A DNA stretch of 42,730 nt from Alphaproteobacteria bacterium (GTDB taxonomy: Bacteria; Pseudomonadota; Alphaproteobacteria; UBA9219): the NCBI GenBank assembly GCA_009779135.1, contig WREW01000009.1:1-42730 (forward strand), given 5' to 3'. The position numbers and the translations under genes are program-made. The notes below the pieces were generated by a model, which searched no databases, was not told the origin of the DNA, and worked only from the letters and a program-made list of their open reading frames with translations. Below, one piece after another: positions 6,792 to 15,827 of this stretch (within the stretch, counting starts at the first letter, position 1; every line of letters begins with the position of its first letter).

Positions 6792-9020
6792 ATGAATGAA
6801 GTTCTTTCACGTCTTTTAAAAGCACAAAGCACCGCGGCTCTTTGGGTTGTTTTGCTTTGCGCGCCCTCGACATTGCAAGCACAAACACCGCCATCCCCAA
6901 AATCCGCGCGGCCTTTAGCGGCCCTGCCTTACGTTGCGGCTGATTATATGAGTATGAATAACCGCGACAATATAGTGCGCGCCATCGGCCATGTTGAAGT
7001 CGCGGTCAACGACAAACGCCTGCGCGCTGATGAGCTGACCTATAACAAGCTGACAGGCGTTGTCACGGCGCATGGACAGGTGGCGATCAAGGACGCCTCG
7101 GGAATCGTTCTTTTTTCAGACGTTGTCGAGCTGACTTCGGATCTGCGTGATGGCTTTATCGACAAGGCCGCGCTTTTGTTTCCTGATGATTCGCGCTTTA
7201 TCGCGCATGATGTGCAGCGTTACGGCGGGCGCTATTTGATTGCCGCACGCGGCATCTATTCATCTTGCGCGCCATGTGAAACGGATCCGGATCGTCCCCT
7301 GATGTGGCAGATGAAAGGCCGACGCATCACGCATGACAGTGAAAAGAAGGATGTCATATACCGCGACGCCACGCTCGAGATCCTCGGCGTTCCCGTTTTC
7401 TACGCGCCTTATTTTTCGCATCCTGATCCCACGGTCAAGCGGCGGCAGGGCTTTTTATCGCCCTCGGGCGCGCTCGACAACACGCTTGGGGTTGTGTTGC
7501 GAACGCCCTATTATTTTGACATGGCGCCAAGCACGGATCTTATTCTGACGCCGACTTTCAGCACCAAAGATAAATTACAGCTGATGGCAAACTGGCGCTA
7601 TCGCTTTAACTTCGGCGAAATGAACTGGAATGTAAGTGGCACGCAGGCGCAGTTTATCAATGAGCACGGCGTTGACCGAGGCCAGAGATTCCGAGGCCAT
7701 ATTAATGGAACCACGCGGTTTGACGTCACGGAAAACTGGCGTATGGGCAGCAATATCAGTTTAACGACAGATAAAGGCTATCTGCCGCGCTACGATATTT
7801 CTTCGGAAGATGTTTTGATTAACCGCCTTTATGCCGAAAACTTTCAGGGCCGCAATTACGGTGTGGTCAATGGCTTTTATTTTCAGGATCTGCGCCCGGG
7901 CGCGCAGCTGGCTGAACCGACTGTCCTGCCGGAAATCCGCTATACGGCTTTGGGTGAGCCTGGTCAGACTTTGGGCGGACGCTGGTCTTTGGGCAGCGCT
8001 TTGCTTGTCACAACACGCCAGCGTAACGTGCCCGCGCATGAGCAAGGGCCGGACACGCGGCGCCTGTCTTTGGATGGCGGGTGGGAAAGACAGTTTATTT
8101 TACCGGCGGGTTTTTTGACGACGCTCTCGGGCTTCACGCGCGCCGATATTTACTGGGCGGATCATGTGCCTGACCCCAACCAGCCTTTAGGCGCAGGCTT
8201 TTCCAATATCACAAAAATAAGACCCTTTGCGCAGGCCGATGTTACCGTAAGAAATCCTCTGGGCCGTCGAGGGCAGGGCTATCAGCAGGTGATAGAGCCG
8301 ATTGCCATGCTTTCCTTGGCGCCGAATGTTTCGCATAACACAACCCTGCCCAACGAAGACAGCTTTGGTGTTGAGTTTGATGAAACCAATCTTTTTGCGT
8401 CAAGCCGTTTTTCCGGCGTTGACCGACTTGAAGGCGGCGCGCGGGTTGCTTATGGCTTGCGCCATGCGGTGATGGCGGACAATGGCTGGCAGATTGACAT
8501 GATCGGCGGACAGATTTTCCGGCTCCGGCGCGATGATAATTTTGCGGAAGGCACAGGCCTTAACGAGCGTTTTTCTGACATTGTCGGGCGCGTCAACTTT
8601 CTGTTGTCGCCTTGGTTGACGCTGAATTACGGCTTTCGCATGGATCACGGAAGATTTAGTTTTGCGCGTCAAGGCCTTTATGCCGCAGGCGGAAACGATC
8701 TGTTTCGTCCTTTTGTGAACTTTCTTTATGCCAAACAGACCAACAGCCTTACGCAGCAGGCCGAAACGGTTGAGGAAGCGACTTTTGGTTTTTCCTCGAA
8801 GTTTGCAAGATTCTGGAACTTCGCGGCGCGCCATACCCACGCCTTCAAGCCCACGCAGGGGCCGCGCGCCACCTCCATAAGCCTGACTTATCAGGATGAG
8901 TGTTTCACAACAGGCATAACCCTCCGCGAAGACAACACAAGCCGTCTGGACGTCAAAACCGGCCGCTCCATCCTTTTCCACCTCTACCTAAAAAACATCG
9001 GAGGCCTTACCACGCAATGA
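6792..9020 (+). CDS. lptD: LPS-assembly protein LptD
   Basis: This outer-membrane beta barrel inserts lipopolysaccharide into the outer leaflet, working with LptE and the periplasmic Lpt bridge. It has 742 residues. A signal peptide ends near LQA-QT (residue 30). An OstA-like beta-jellyroll spans roughly 45-170 (VAADYMSMNNRDNIVRAIGHVEV, ADELTYNKLTGVVTAHGQV), and the barrel follows with many alternating aromatic strands. Family landmarks include LEILGVPVFYAPYFSHPDP and RRQGFLSPS. The mature protein shows only three cysteines: 159 and 162 (SSCAPC) and 704 (YQDECFTTG), so the two-pair disulfide pattern of E. coli is not complete. AGGGAAAC precedes the ATG. A hairpin follows the stop. Confidence 0.96.
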   Translation: MNEVLSRLLKAQSTAALWVVLLCAPSTLQAQTPPSPKSARPLAALPYVAADYMSMNNRDNIVRAIGHVEVAVNDKRLRADELTYNKLTGVVTAHGQVAIKDASGIVLFSDVVELTSDLRDGFIDKAALLFPDDSRFIAHDVQRYGGRYLIAARGIYSSCAPCETDPDRPLMWQMKGRRITHDSEKKDVIYRDATLEILGVPVFYAPYFSHPDPTVKRRQGFLSPSGALDNTLGVVLRTPYYFDMAPSTDLILTPTFSTKDKLQLMANWRYRFNFGEMNWNVSGTQAQFINEHGVDRGQRFRGHINGTTRFDVTENWRMGSNISLTTDKGYLPRYDISSEDVLINRLYAENFQGRNYGVVNGFYFQDLRPGAQLAEPTVLPEIRYTALGEPGQTLGGRWSLGSALLVTTRQRNVPAHEQGPDTRRLSLDGGWERQFILPAGFLTTLSGFTRADIYWADHVPDPNQPLGAGFSNITKIRPFAQADVTVRNPLGRRGQGYQQVIEPIAMLSLAPNVSHNTTLPNEDSFGVEFDETNLFASSRFSGVDRLEGGARVAYGLRHAVMADNGWQIDMIGGQIFRLRRDDNFAEGTGLNERFSDIVGRVNFLLSPWLTLNYGFRMDHGRFSFARQGLYAAGGNDLFRPFVNFLYAKQTNSLTQQAETVEEATFGFSSKFARFWNFAARHTHAFKPTQGPRATSISLTYQDECFTTGITLREDNTSRLDVKTGRSILFHLYLKNIGGLTTQ

Positions 9021-9024
9021 CAAT

Positions 9025-9043
9025 GGCCCCCCTCGTGGGGGCC
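9025..9043 (+). terminator. Hairpin terminator after lptD
   Basis: GGCCCCC (9025-9031) and GGGGGCC (9037-9043) form a perfect 7-bp stem with a 5-base loop, starting 4 bases after the lptD stop and followed by TTCCCTTAT. The T-tract is short, so termination may be partial. It separates the mutY-lptD unit from cdsA. The rest of the gap to 9101 holds an AGGTGA ribosome site before cdsA and no convincing promoter. Confidence 0.6.
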
Positions 9044-9101
9044 TTCCCTTATCCCCCACAAGACGCTATGCTCCCGCTATCTTTAAAAATCAGGTGACTC
9101 G

Positions 9102-9914
9102 ATGACCAAGAAATTGAAAAACAATCTGACCTTGCGGCTGACCAGCGCGGCCATTCTGATTCCGCTTGTTTTGGCAGTAATATGGGTGGGCGATCAGTTT
9201 TATATCTATAAAGCCGTTGTTTTTGCGGCCATGATGCTGGCCATGGCGGAATGGATGAAGCTGACCGCGCCCAAAATCACGCCGCGCGGAAAAAGCTGGA
9301 ATTATGTAGGGCTTGCCGCCATCCTGATCGTGGCTTTGCTTAAAGATGAGCAGACAGCAGCGCTTTTAACGCCGCTTGCGGCTCTTATCTCAGGTTTTTA
9401 TGCGTATAGGACAAAAGGCAAAAAACCCTTCTGGGCGGCTTTCGGCATGCTTTATCTGGGGCTGTGCGGCCTGTCTCTTTTTTATCTGCGCGCGCATCAG
9501 GACGGGTTTTTTCTGATGCTTTATCTGGTGCTTGTGGTCTGGGCTACGGACTCCGGCGCCTTTGTGGCCGGAAAAACGATCAAAGGCCCCAAACTTTTGC
9601 CGCAGATAAGTCCGCAAAAAACATGGGCGGGTCTGGCAGGCGGGATGATCTGCGCGGCGCTTTTGGGGGGAGCTGTAGCCCATTTCTTTGGAAAACCTTA
9701 CCCTTGCGCGCTGGCGGGTCTGGGCGCGATTTTGGCCGTCATGGCGCAGAGCGGCGATTTTCTTGAGTCTTTCCTCAAGCGTCAGGCGCGTGTAAAAGAT
9801 AGCGGGACTTTAATCCCCGGGCATGGTGGGCTTTTGGATCGCATAGACGGGCTTTTGGCGGCTTCCCTTTTTCTAGCCGCAGGGGTTTTCCTAAGCCAGA
9901 TCCTTCCCGTTTAA
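9102..9914 (+). CDS. cdsA: Phosphatidate cytidylyltransferase CdsA
   Basis: CdsA makes CDP-diacylglycerol from CTP and phosphatidate, the precursor of all bacterial phospholipids, in the inner membrane. The 270-residue protein is a chain of hydrophobic helices. It carries the family signature near its end: SFLKRQARVKDSG, then PGHGGLLDRID at about 239-249 with the metal- and substrate-binding Lys-Asp and Asp-Arg-x-Asp residues. AGGTGA lies 5 bases before the ATG. In many Alphaproteobacteria frr and uppS stand just upstream; here lptD and a hairpin do. Dxr follows after 16 bases, so the two are probably co-transcribed. Confidence 0.95.
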   Translation: MTKKLKNNLTLRLTSAAILIPLVLAVIWVGDQFYIYKAVVFAAMMLAMAEWMKLTAPKITPRGKSWNYVGLAAILIVALLKDEQTAALLTPLAALISGFYAYRTKGKKPFWAAFGMLYLGLCGLSLFYLRAHQDGFFLMLYLVLVVWATDSGAFVAGKTIKGPKLLPQISPQKTWAGLAGGMICAALLGGAVAHFFGKPYPCALAGLGAILAVMAQSGDFLESFLKRQARVKDSGTLIPGHGGLLDRIDGLLAASLFLAAGVFLSQILPV

Positions 9915-9930
9915 GGCGTAAAGTAAAACA

Positions 9931-11103
9931 ATGAACAACACTGAAAAAAGACGAGTCACCATTTTAGGCTCAACAGGCTCGGTGGGCACGCAGACCCTTG
10001 ACTTGATTGCGCGCGACGCGCAGCGCTATGACATCGTAGCGCTGACAGCCAACCGCAATGTTAAGGAGCTCGTGCGTCAGGCCTTGGCCGTCAAGCCGCA
10101 TCTGGCCGTGATTGCGGATGAAACGAAATACAAGGATCTCAAAGACGCGCTCGCGGGCGAAAATATTGAAATCGCGGCGGGCAAGGGCGCCTTGGTTGAA
10201 GCGGCGCAGCGTCCAAGCGACTGGGTGATGGCCGCCATCGTAGGCTCTGCCGGTCTGCCGCCCACTTTGGCGGCGGCGCGCACCGGCTCGATACTGGCCT
10301 TTGCCAATAAGGAAACACTTGTTTGCGCAGGCCCTTTGATGATGGATCTTGTGGCTAAAGAAGGCTGCAAGCTTTTGCCGGTTGATAGCGAACATAACGC
10401 GATTTATCAGGTCTTTGACGAAACGCAGCGCGATTCTGTGGATCGCCTGATTTTAACCGCCTCGGGCGGCCCTTTCCGCACATGGACGCGCGCGGCGATG
10501 AAGGACATAACACCCGCGCAGGCCTGCCATCATCCTGTCTGGGCGATGGGCGCCAAAATCTCGGTTGACAGCGCCACGATGATGAACAAGGCGCTTGAAG
10601 TCATTGAAGCCGCATGGCTTTTTAACATGCCCGAAAAGCAGATCGAGGTTGTGGTTCATCCGCAGTCGGTCATTCATTCGATGGTGGCCTATAAGGACGG
10701 CTCGACTCTGGCGCAGCTCGGCACGCCGGATATGCGCATACCTATAGGTTATTGTCTGGCTTGGCCGCAGCGCATGAAAACACCTGCGGCGCGCCTTGAT
10801 TTTACGCAAATAAACCAGCTGACATTTGAAGCGCCGGATCCTGAAAGATTCCCCGCCCTGCGTTTGGGACGCGAAGCTTTAAGACTTGGCGGCACGGCGC
10901 CCTTGGTTTTGAATGCGGCCAATGAAATCGCGGTTCAGGCCTTTTTGGACGGGCAAATCGGCTTTTTGGATATTGAGAAAATTATCGAGACAACATTGCA
11001 GCAGGGTTTTATAACCTCTCTTGAATCCTTGGATCAGCTTTTTGAAGTGGATGAAAAAGCGCGGGCCTTTGCGCGCAGCGTCAGGCAATCTCTCTTACGA
11101 TAA
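9931..11103 (+). CDS. dxr: 1-deoxy-D-xylulose 5-phosphate reductoisomerase
   Basis: Dxr converts DXP to 2-C-methyl-D-erythritol 4-phosphate with NADPH, the committed step of the non-mevalonate isoprenoid pathway; its products include undecaprenyl phosphate, the carrier for the wall enzymes encoded later in this window. It has 390 residues. The NADPH-binding GSTGSVG is at 13-19, ANKETLVCAG near 125-134, and the metal-binding VDSEHNAI has Asp152 and Glu154. VVHPQSVIHSMV belongs to the catalytic domain. The ribosome site is weak (AAGG about 15 bases away). The stop is followed by rseP after 12 bases. Confidence 0.97.
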   Translation: MNNTEKRRVTILGSTGSVGTQTLDLIARDAQRYDIVALTANRNVKELVRQALAVKPHLAVIADETKYKDLKDALAGENIEIAAGKGALVEAAQRPSDWVMAAIVGSAGLPPTLAAARTGSILAFANKETLVCAGPLMMDLVAKEGCKLLPVDSEHNAIYQVFDETQRDSVDRLILTASGGPFRTWTRAAMKDITPAQACHHPVWAMGAKISVDSATMMNKALEVIEAAWLFNMPEKQIEVVVHPQSVIHSMVAYKDGSTLAQLGTPDMRIPIGYCLAWPQRMKTPAARLDFTQINQLTFEAPDPERFPALRLGREALRLGGTAPLVLNAANEIAVQAFLDGQIGFLDIEKIIETTLQQGFITSLESLDQLFEVDEKARAFARSVRQSLLR

Positions 11104-11115
11104 GAAGGAAAAAAT

Positions 11116-12267
11116 ATGATAGAAGAGATGGTAAATTATGTCACGCAAGGCGGCCTTTATGTGCTGGCCTTTTTGTTTGTGTTGAGCATCGTCGTTTTTG
11201 TTCATGAGTTCGGCCATTTCTGGATCGCGCGGCGCTGCGGCGTTAAGATTGAGACCTTTTCCATCGGCTTCGGGCCCGAGATTTTCGGATGGATGGATCG
11301 CCATGGTACATGTTGGCGCGTGGCATGGATTCCGATGGGCGGCTATGTCAAAATGTTCGGTGACGCCGACCCTGCAAGCGTCGGCGTTTCCGAAGACGCC
11401 AAAGAATTGAGCGAGGAAGAGAAAAAAATAGCCTTTTACACGCAAGGCGTTTCCAAACGCTTTGCGATTGTTGCGGCAGGGCCCGGATTTAATTATCTTT
11501 TTGCGGTTATACTTCTGGCGATCCTTTTCACCGTCAACGGACAGCCCTACACACCGGCGGTTGTCGGTCAGGTTATAGAAGAAAGCGCTGCCGAACGTGC
11601 CGGATTTGAAGTCGGTGACCAGATTATGGCTGTGGACGGCACGAATATCCGCAGTTTTGAAGCCTTGCAGCGCATCATCACAATCAACGCTGGCACGCAA
11701 GTGAAAATCAGCCTTAACCGTGGCGGCACGGCTATGACGATCGAGGTCACCCCTGATGTGGTGCGCCTTACAGACCGCCTTGGTATGGAACACAATCGCG
11801 GGCGTCTGGGTGTTGTCTCGGAAGGATCGGCCTATCGGGAGTTAACCTTTTTTGCGGCGGTTCGTGAATCCTTGTTTGAAACATGGAATATCACCGCCAC
11901 AACCCTGCAGGGCGTAGGCCAGATGATTATGGGCATGCGCGGCACGGAGGAGCTGGGCGGGCCTTTAAGAATCGCTGAAATGTCAGGCAAAGTCGCGCGT
12001 GAGGGAGGCTATGCTCTTTTATGGTTTATTATTGTGATTTCCATCAATCTTGGACTTATTAATCTGTTTCCTATTCCCTTGCTTGATGGCGGGCATTTGT
12101 TATTCTATCTTGTCGAAGGAATCAGGGGCCGTCCGGTCAGCGAGCGCGTTCAGGAATACGGCGCGCGCGCAGGCCTCGTGGTTGTCCTGTCCTTGATGCT
12201 TTTTGCGACATGGAATGATCTGGTTCATTTGCGTGTCGTCTCTTTCATACGCGGGTTGTTTTCTTAG
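11116..12267 (+). CDS. rseP: Site-2 zinc metalloprotease RseP
   Basis: This inner-membrane protease cuts membrane-embedded substrates such as anti-sigma factors and leftover signal peptides. The 383-residue protein has the zinc motif HEFGH at 30-34 in its first membrane helix, one clear PDZ domain around 130-200 (PAVVGQVIEESAAERAGFEVG), and the second catalytic motif NLFPIPLLDGGH in a C-terminal helix. E. coli RseP has two PDZ domains; I see only one plain copy, as in many alphaproteobacterial forms. AAGGAAAA precedes the ATG. The stop TAG is joined directly to the bamA start (TAGATG), which suggests translational coupling. No rseA-like substrate gene is nearby. Confidence 0.95.
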   Translation: MIEEMVNYVTQGGLYVLAFLFVLSIVVFVHEFGHFWIARRCGVKIETFSIGFGPEIFGWMDRHGTCWRVAWIPMGGYVKMFGDADPASVGVSEDAKELSEEEKKIAFYTQGVSKRFAIVAAGPGFNYLFAVILLAILFTVNGQPYTPAVVGQVIEESAAERAGFEVGDQIMAVDGTNIRSFEALQRIITINAGTQVKISLNRGGTAMTIEVTPDVVRLTDRLGMEHNRGRLGVVSEGSAYRELTFFAAVRESLFETWNITATTLQGVGQMIMGMRGTEELGGPLRIAEMSGKVAREGGYALLWFIIVISINLGLINLFPIPLLDGGHLLFYLVEGIRGRPVSERVQEYGARAGLVVVLSLMLFATWNDLVHLRVVSFIRGLFS

Positions 12268-14622
12268 ATGACTGAATCAAAATGGCGGTACCTGATTGCG
12301 GCGGTTGTTCTTGCGGGGGGCTTGGCGCCTTGGCCGGCTGGGGCCTTTGCGGGTCTGGACGCCGGATTTGAAGACGCGCAAACGCACCAGCAGCAGCTTG
12401 CGGCCGTGCAGCAAAACCCATCCTATGACAAGATCAGGATTGAAGGCGCCCAGCGGCTTGAGCGCGATACCATCCTTTCCTATCTGATGCTCAAAGCGGG
12501 CGAGCCGGTGAGCGAGGAAAGTCTGGATCACGCCTTAAAATCCCTTTACGGCACGGGCCTGTTTTCAGATGTCGCGCTGACGCTTGAGGGAAGGGAGCTT
12601 GTGGTCAAGGTCGTTGAAAATCCGATCGTCAGCCGCATTTTCTTTGAAGGCAATGACGCGCTTACCACCAAGGATCTTGAAAAAGAAGTGCAATTAAAGC
12701 CGCGTTTGGTCTATACGCTTCCCAAGCTTCAAAGCGATGTGCAGCGCATTTTGGATCTTTACCGCCGTTCGGGCCGTTTTGCGGCGACCGTGGACCCCAA
12801 GATCGTCAAACTGGATCAAAACCGCGTTGACATTATTTTTGAAATTAATGAAGGCAAACACACCGGCGTAAAGCGCATCAGTTTTGTCGGCAACAAGGCT
12901 TTTGACGACAGCGACCTGCGCGGCGTAATTAACACGCAGGAAAGCGCTTGGTGGAAGTTCTTTTCATCCTCTGATTTTTATGACCCCGACCGCACCAATT
13001 ATGATCGTGAGCTGTTGCGCCGTTTTTATTTGAATGAAGGCTATGCCGATTTCCGCGTGGTCTCAGCCGTGGCCGAAATGACGCCGGATCGGGAAGATTT
13101 CTTCCTGACCTTTACGGTGGAAGAAGGGCCGCGCTACAGGTTCGGCAATATTGACATCGTCAGCGAGATCAAAGGCGTTGATATAAAAGCCCTGAAAAAG
13201 AACCTGTTTACAGCCAAAGGCGACTGGTACAGCGCCGACAAGGTGGAGCGCAGTATTGTCAAACTGACGGCTGTTTTGGGCGATCAGCAATATGCCTTTG
13301 TGGATATTGTCCCCGAAACCACAAAGAACAAAGACGGTTTGACGATTGACGTCACCTATCACATCAAGCCGGGCCAGCCGGTTTATATCGGACGCATTGA
13401 CATCGCCGGCAACACGCGCACGATTGATAAAGTCATCCGCCGCGAGATGCTTGTGGCCGAAGCGGATCCCTTCAGCGCGACAAAAATCCGCCGTTCGGAG
13501 CAAAGAATACGCGATCTCGGCTTTTTCGAAACCGTCAAAGTAACGCCGCAAGAAGGCGCGCAACCGGATCGTTCGGACATCAGGGTCGATGTGACGGAGC
13601 GCTCGACGGGTGAGATCTCGGTCGGCGCGGGCTTTTCTTCGACAGACGGCCCCTTGGGCGATTTCAGTATTCGTGAGCGCAACTTTCTGGGCCGTGGTCA
13701 GGATGTGCGTCTGGGCGCAACTGTTTCAGGGGTGGCCAAGCAGTTTGACTTTAGCTTTACTGAGCCTTACTTCCTTGACCGCGATTTGTCGGCAGGCATG
13801 GATGTGTTCCACATAAGGCGCGACCAGCAGGATTACAGCTCCTTTGATGAGGTCAGCACGGGATTCAGCCTGCGCCTGAACTACCCGCTTTCCGAGCTGT
13901 TGCGCCAACAGCTCAGCTACACGCTACGGAATGATGAGATTAAAAATGTCGATGCCGGCGCTTCGCGCTTTGTGCGGGAGCAGGAGGGCAAAAAACTCAC
14001 CTCCATGGTCTCGCAGGAGCTGATTTATGACGCGCGCGACAGCAAAATAGATCCCACCGAAGGCTTTGCCACCCGTCTAAGCACCGACCTTGCCGGCGCG
14101 GGCGGCGATAAGAGATATGTGCGCGTGCGTTTAAGCGGCTCGCAATATTATTCGCCGATTGAAAAAGTCGTCATCAGCGCCATAGGCGAAATTGGGCATA
14201 TTCAGGGCTTCAGCCAGAAAGTCCGCATTGAAGACCGCTTTTTCCTCGGCGGCGATAATTTGCGCGGCTTTGCTTATGCGGGTGTAGGGCCACGGGATAT
14301 GACGGGCAAAGCAAGGGATGCTCTGGGCGGCAACAGCTATGCAAGCGGCTCGCTTGAAGTATCTTTCCCGACCTTTATGCCCGAAGATCTCGGCTTTAAG
14401 GGCCATGCGTTCAGCGATATAGGCATTTTGGCCAACAACAAAGAAAAAGCGCGCCCGGGTGAGATTCTAAGGGCAGACGAAGCCCCGCGCGCCAGTGTCG
14501 GCATAGGACTTTCTTGGAACTCGCCTTTTGGTCTGGTACGGCTTGATTATGCGCAGCCTGTTTTGAAAAAATCCTATGATGATATCCAGCATATCCATTT
14601 CAGCTTCGGCACGAGGTTCTAG
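12268..14622 (+). CDS. bamA: Outer membrane protein assembly factor BamA
   Basis: BamA is the central Omp85 protein that folds beta-barrel proteins into the outer membrane. It has 784 residues. A signal peptide ends around AFA-G. A series of POTRA domains follows from about residue 50 (YDKIRIEGAQRLERDTILS starts the first) to about 440, then the barrel, with the family region RNFLGRGQDVRLGATVSG and a late VRIEDRFFLGGDNLRGF (the VRGF-type motif of loop 6, here LRGF). The chain ends in HFSFGTRF, a terminal phenylalanine as expected for an outer-membrane barrel. It starts at the base after the rseP stop. Skp-like starts right after its own stop, again as TAGATG. Confidence 0.97.
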   Translation: MTESKWRYLIAAVVLAGGLAPWPAGAFAGLDAGFEDAQTHQQQLAAVQQNPSYDKIRIEGAQRLERDTILSYLMLKAGEPVSEESLDHALKSLYGTGLFSDVALTLEGRELVVKVVENPIVSRIFFEGNDALTTKDLEKEVQLKPRLVYTLPKLQSDVQRILDLYRRSGRFAATVDPKIVKLDQNRVDIIFEINEGKHTGVKRISFVGNKAFDDSDLRGVINTQESAWWKFFSSSDFYDPDRTNYDRELLRRFYLNEGYADFRVVSAVAEMTPDREDFFLTFTVEEGPRYRFGNIDIVSEIKGVDIKALKKNLFTAKGDWYSADKVERSIVKLTAVLGDQQYAFVDIVPETTKNKDGLTIDVTYHIKPGQPVYIGRIDIAGNTRTIDKVIRREMLVAEADPFSATKIRRSEQRIRDLGFFETVKVTPQEGAQPDRSDIRVDVTERSTGEISVGAGFSSTDGPLGDFSIRERNFLGRGQDVRLGATVSGVAKQFDFSFTEPYFLDRDLSAGMDVFHIRRDQQDYSSFDEVSTGFSLRLNYPLSELLRQQLSYTLRNDEIKNVDAGASRFVREQEGKKLTSMVSQELIYDARDSKIDPTEGFATRLSTDLAGAGGDKRYVRVRLSGSQYYSPIEKVVISAIGEIGHIQGFSQKVRIEDRFFLGGDNLRGFAYAGVGPRDMTGKARDALGGNSYASGSLEVSFPTFMPEDLGFKGHAFSDIGILANNKEKARPGEILRADEAPRASVGIGLSWNSPFGLVRLDYAQPVLKKSYDDIQHIHFSFGTRF

Positions 14623-15291
14623 ATGCGTCGCTTTCTTTTGCCGCTGGCCCTTTTTTCGGCAATGGTTTTGGGGGCGGCTGTTTTCATAGCTTGGCCGACC
14701 TTGATAAAGGAAAAGCCTGAACCCGCCGATGTGCAGGAGCCTGCCGGCCTGTCTGTGCGCGCGCGCCTTCCCCAAGGGCAGGGAACCGTGATGGCCATCG
14801 TGGATGTGCAAAAGGTTCTTGAGAAGTCAACCGCAGCTGTGGGCGCGCAAAAAATACTGGATGCGCACCGTCTGCGCTTCCAAAAAGAAGTATCTTCTGA
14901 AGAAAAAGAACTGCGTGAAGCTGAACAGGCGCTTCAAAAATTGCGCGAAACCGGCCAGATGGAAGCCTTTGTTGAAGCTGAAGCCGCTCTGCAAAACCGC
15001 TTTTTAACCATTGAGCGCCATGTTCAATCCCGCCGCAAGGCGCTTGATCAAGCCTATACGGACTCGATGGCCATGGTGCGCGAAGGCCTTGTTGACAGCG
15101 TCCAGACCATTGCCAAGCAGGCCGGAATCAATCTTGTCCTCGTCAAGCAACAGGTGATATGGAACGATCAAGTCGTTGATATAACGGACGAAGTCTTATC
15201 TCTGCTGAACAAAAAACGCCCGCAAGTCGAAGTTAAAATCGAGCCGCAGGAAGACCTTTGGCAGGATCCGCGCATGCCGGTAAAGCCGTAG
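14623..15291 (+). CDS. skp: OmpH/Skp-like periplasmic chaperone
   Basis: A 222-residue member of the Skp/OmpH family, which holds unfolded outer-membrane proteins on the way to BamA. An N-terminal hydrophobic stretch (LPLALFSAMVLGAAVFIAW) could be a signal or an anchor; no clean cleavage site is seen. The conserved start of the mature domain is VMAIVDVQKVLEKSTA near residue 58, followed by a long charged coiled coil up to about 160 and a beta segment (INLVLVKQQVIWNDQVVDIT). A proline-rich tail follows. The insert between the hydrophobic segment and the domain is longer than in E. coli Skp. It lies directly after bamA with start and stop joined. The symbol is a family-level call. Confidence 0.85.
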   Translation: MRRFLLPLALFSAMVLGAAVFIAWPTLIKEKPEPADVQEPAGLSVRARLPQGQGTVMAIVDVQKVLEKSTAAVGAQKILDAHRLRFQKEVSSEEKELREAEQALQKLRETGQMEAFVEAEAALQNRFLTIERHVQSRRKALDQAYTDSMAMVREGLVDSVQTIAKQAGINLVLVKQQVIWNDQVVDITDEVLSLLNKKRPQVEVKIEPQEDLWQDPRMPVKP

Positions 15292-15350
15292 AGATTGCAG
15301 GAAAGCTTTTAAAACGCTAAAACCAAGCTGCGAAAACAACCAAGGAGATT

Positions 15351-15827
15351 ATGGGCATGTCTGAGACGTCCATTGACATCAACGGGATCATGAAAAAAAT
15401 CCCGCACCGTTATCCTTTTTTGATGATTGACAGGATTGAAGATGTGGTGCGCGGCGTTTCCTGCACGGGAATCAAGAATGTCTCGGTGAATGAGCCTTTT
15501 TTTCAGGGCCATTTCCCGGGCCATCCCATTATGCCCGGCGTGTTGATTATCGAAGCGATGGCGCAGACAGCGGGCGTGCTTGTGATTGACTCGCTTGACG
15601 GCGTGGATGCAAGCACGCATGTCGTTTATTTCATGAGCATTGACGAAGCGCGTTTCCGCAAACCTGTTTTACCCGGCGATCAACTCCATATCAAAGTCGA
15701 AAAGGAACGCAACCGTGGCCATGTCTGGCGTTTTCGTGGGCAGGCTTATGTAGGGGAAACGCTTGTGGCGGAAGCTATTTATACGGCCATGCTGGTTCCC
15801 GATTCAGGCCGCACGGAGTCCCGATGA
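15351..15827 (+). CDS. fabZ: 3-hydroxyacyl-[acyl-carrier-protein] dehydratase FabZ
   Basis: FabZ dehydrates 3-hydroxyacyl-ACP in fatty-acid elongation and competes with LpxA for 3-hydroxyacyl-ACP, so its place beside lpxA is meaningful. The 158-residue hot-dog-fold protein shows [10 protein letters not shown] at 18-27 and the active site [20 protein letters not shown] with catalytic His54 and Glu68. AAGGAG stands upstream of two possible starts, ATG 15351 (spacing about 4) and ATG 15357 (spacing about 10); the shorter form is equally plausible. LpxD, usually encoded just before fabZ, is not present; the 59-base gap after skp holds no gene. The stop overlaps lpxA (ATGA). Confidence 0.96.
   Translation: MGMSETSIDINGIMKKIPHRYPFLMIDRIEDVVRGVSCTGIKNVSVNEPFFQGHFPGHPIMPGVLIIEAMAQTAGVLVIDSLDGVDASTHVVYFMSIDEARFRKPVLPGDQLHIKVEKERNRGHVWRFRGQAYVGETLVAEAIYTAMLVPDSGRTESR

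Noticed and set aside
8400-8981. Minus-strand open frame of 193 codons
   Set aside because: Antisense to the lptD barrel region; low-complexity basic composition.
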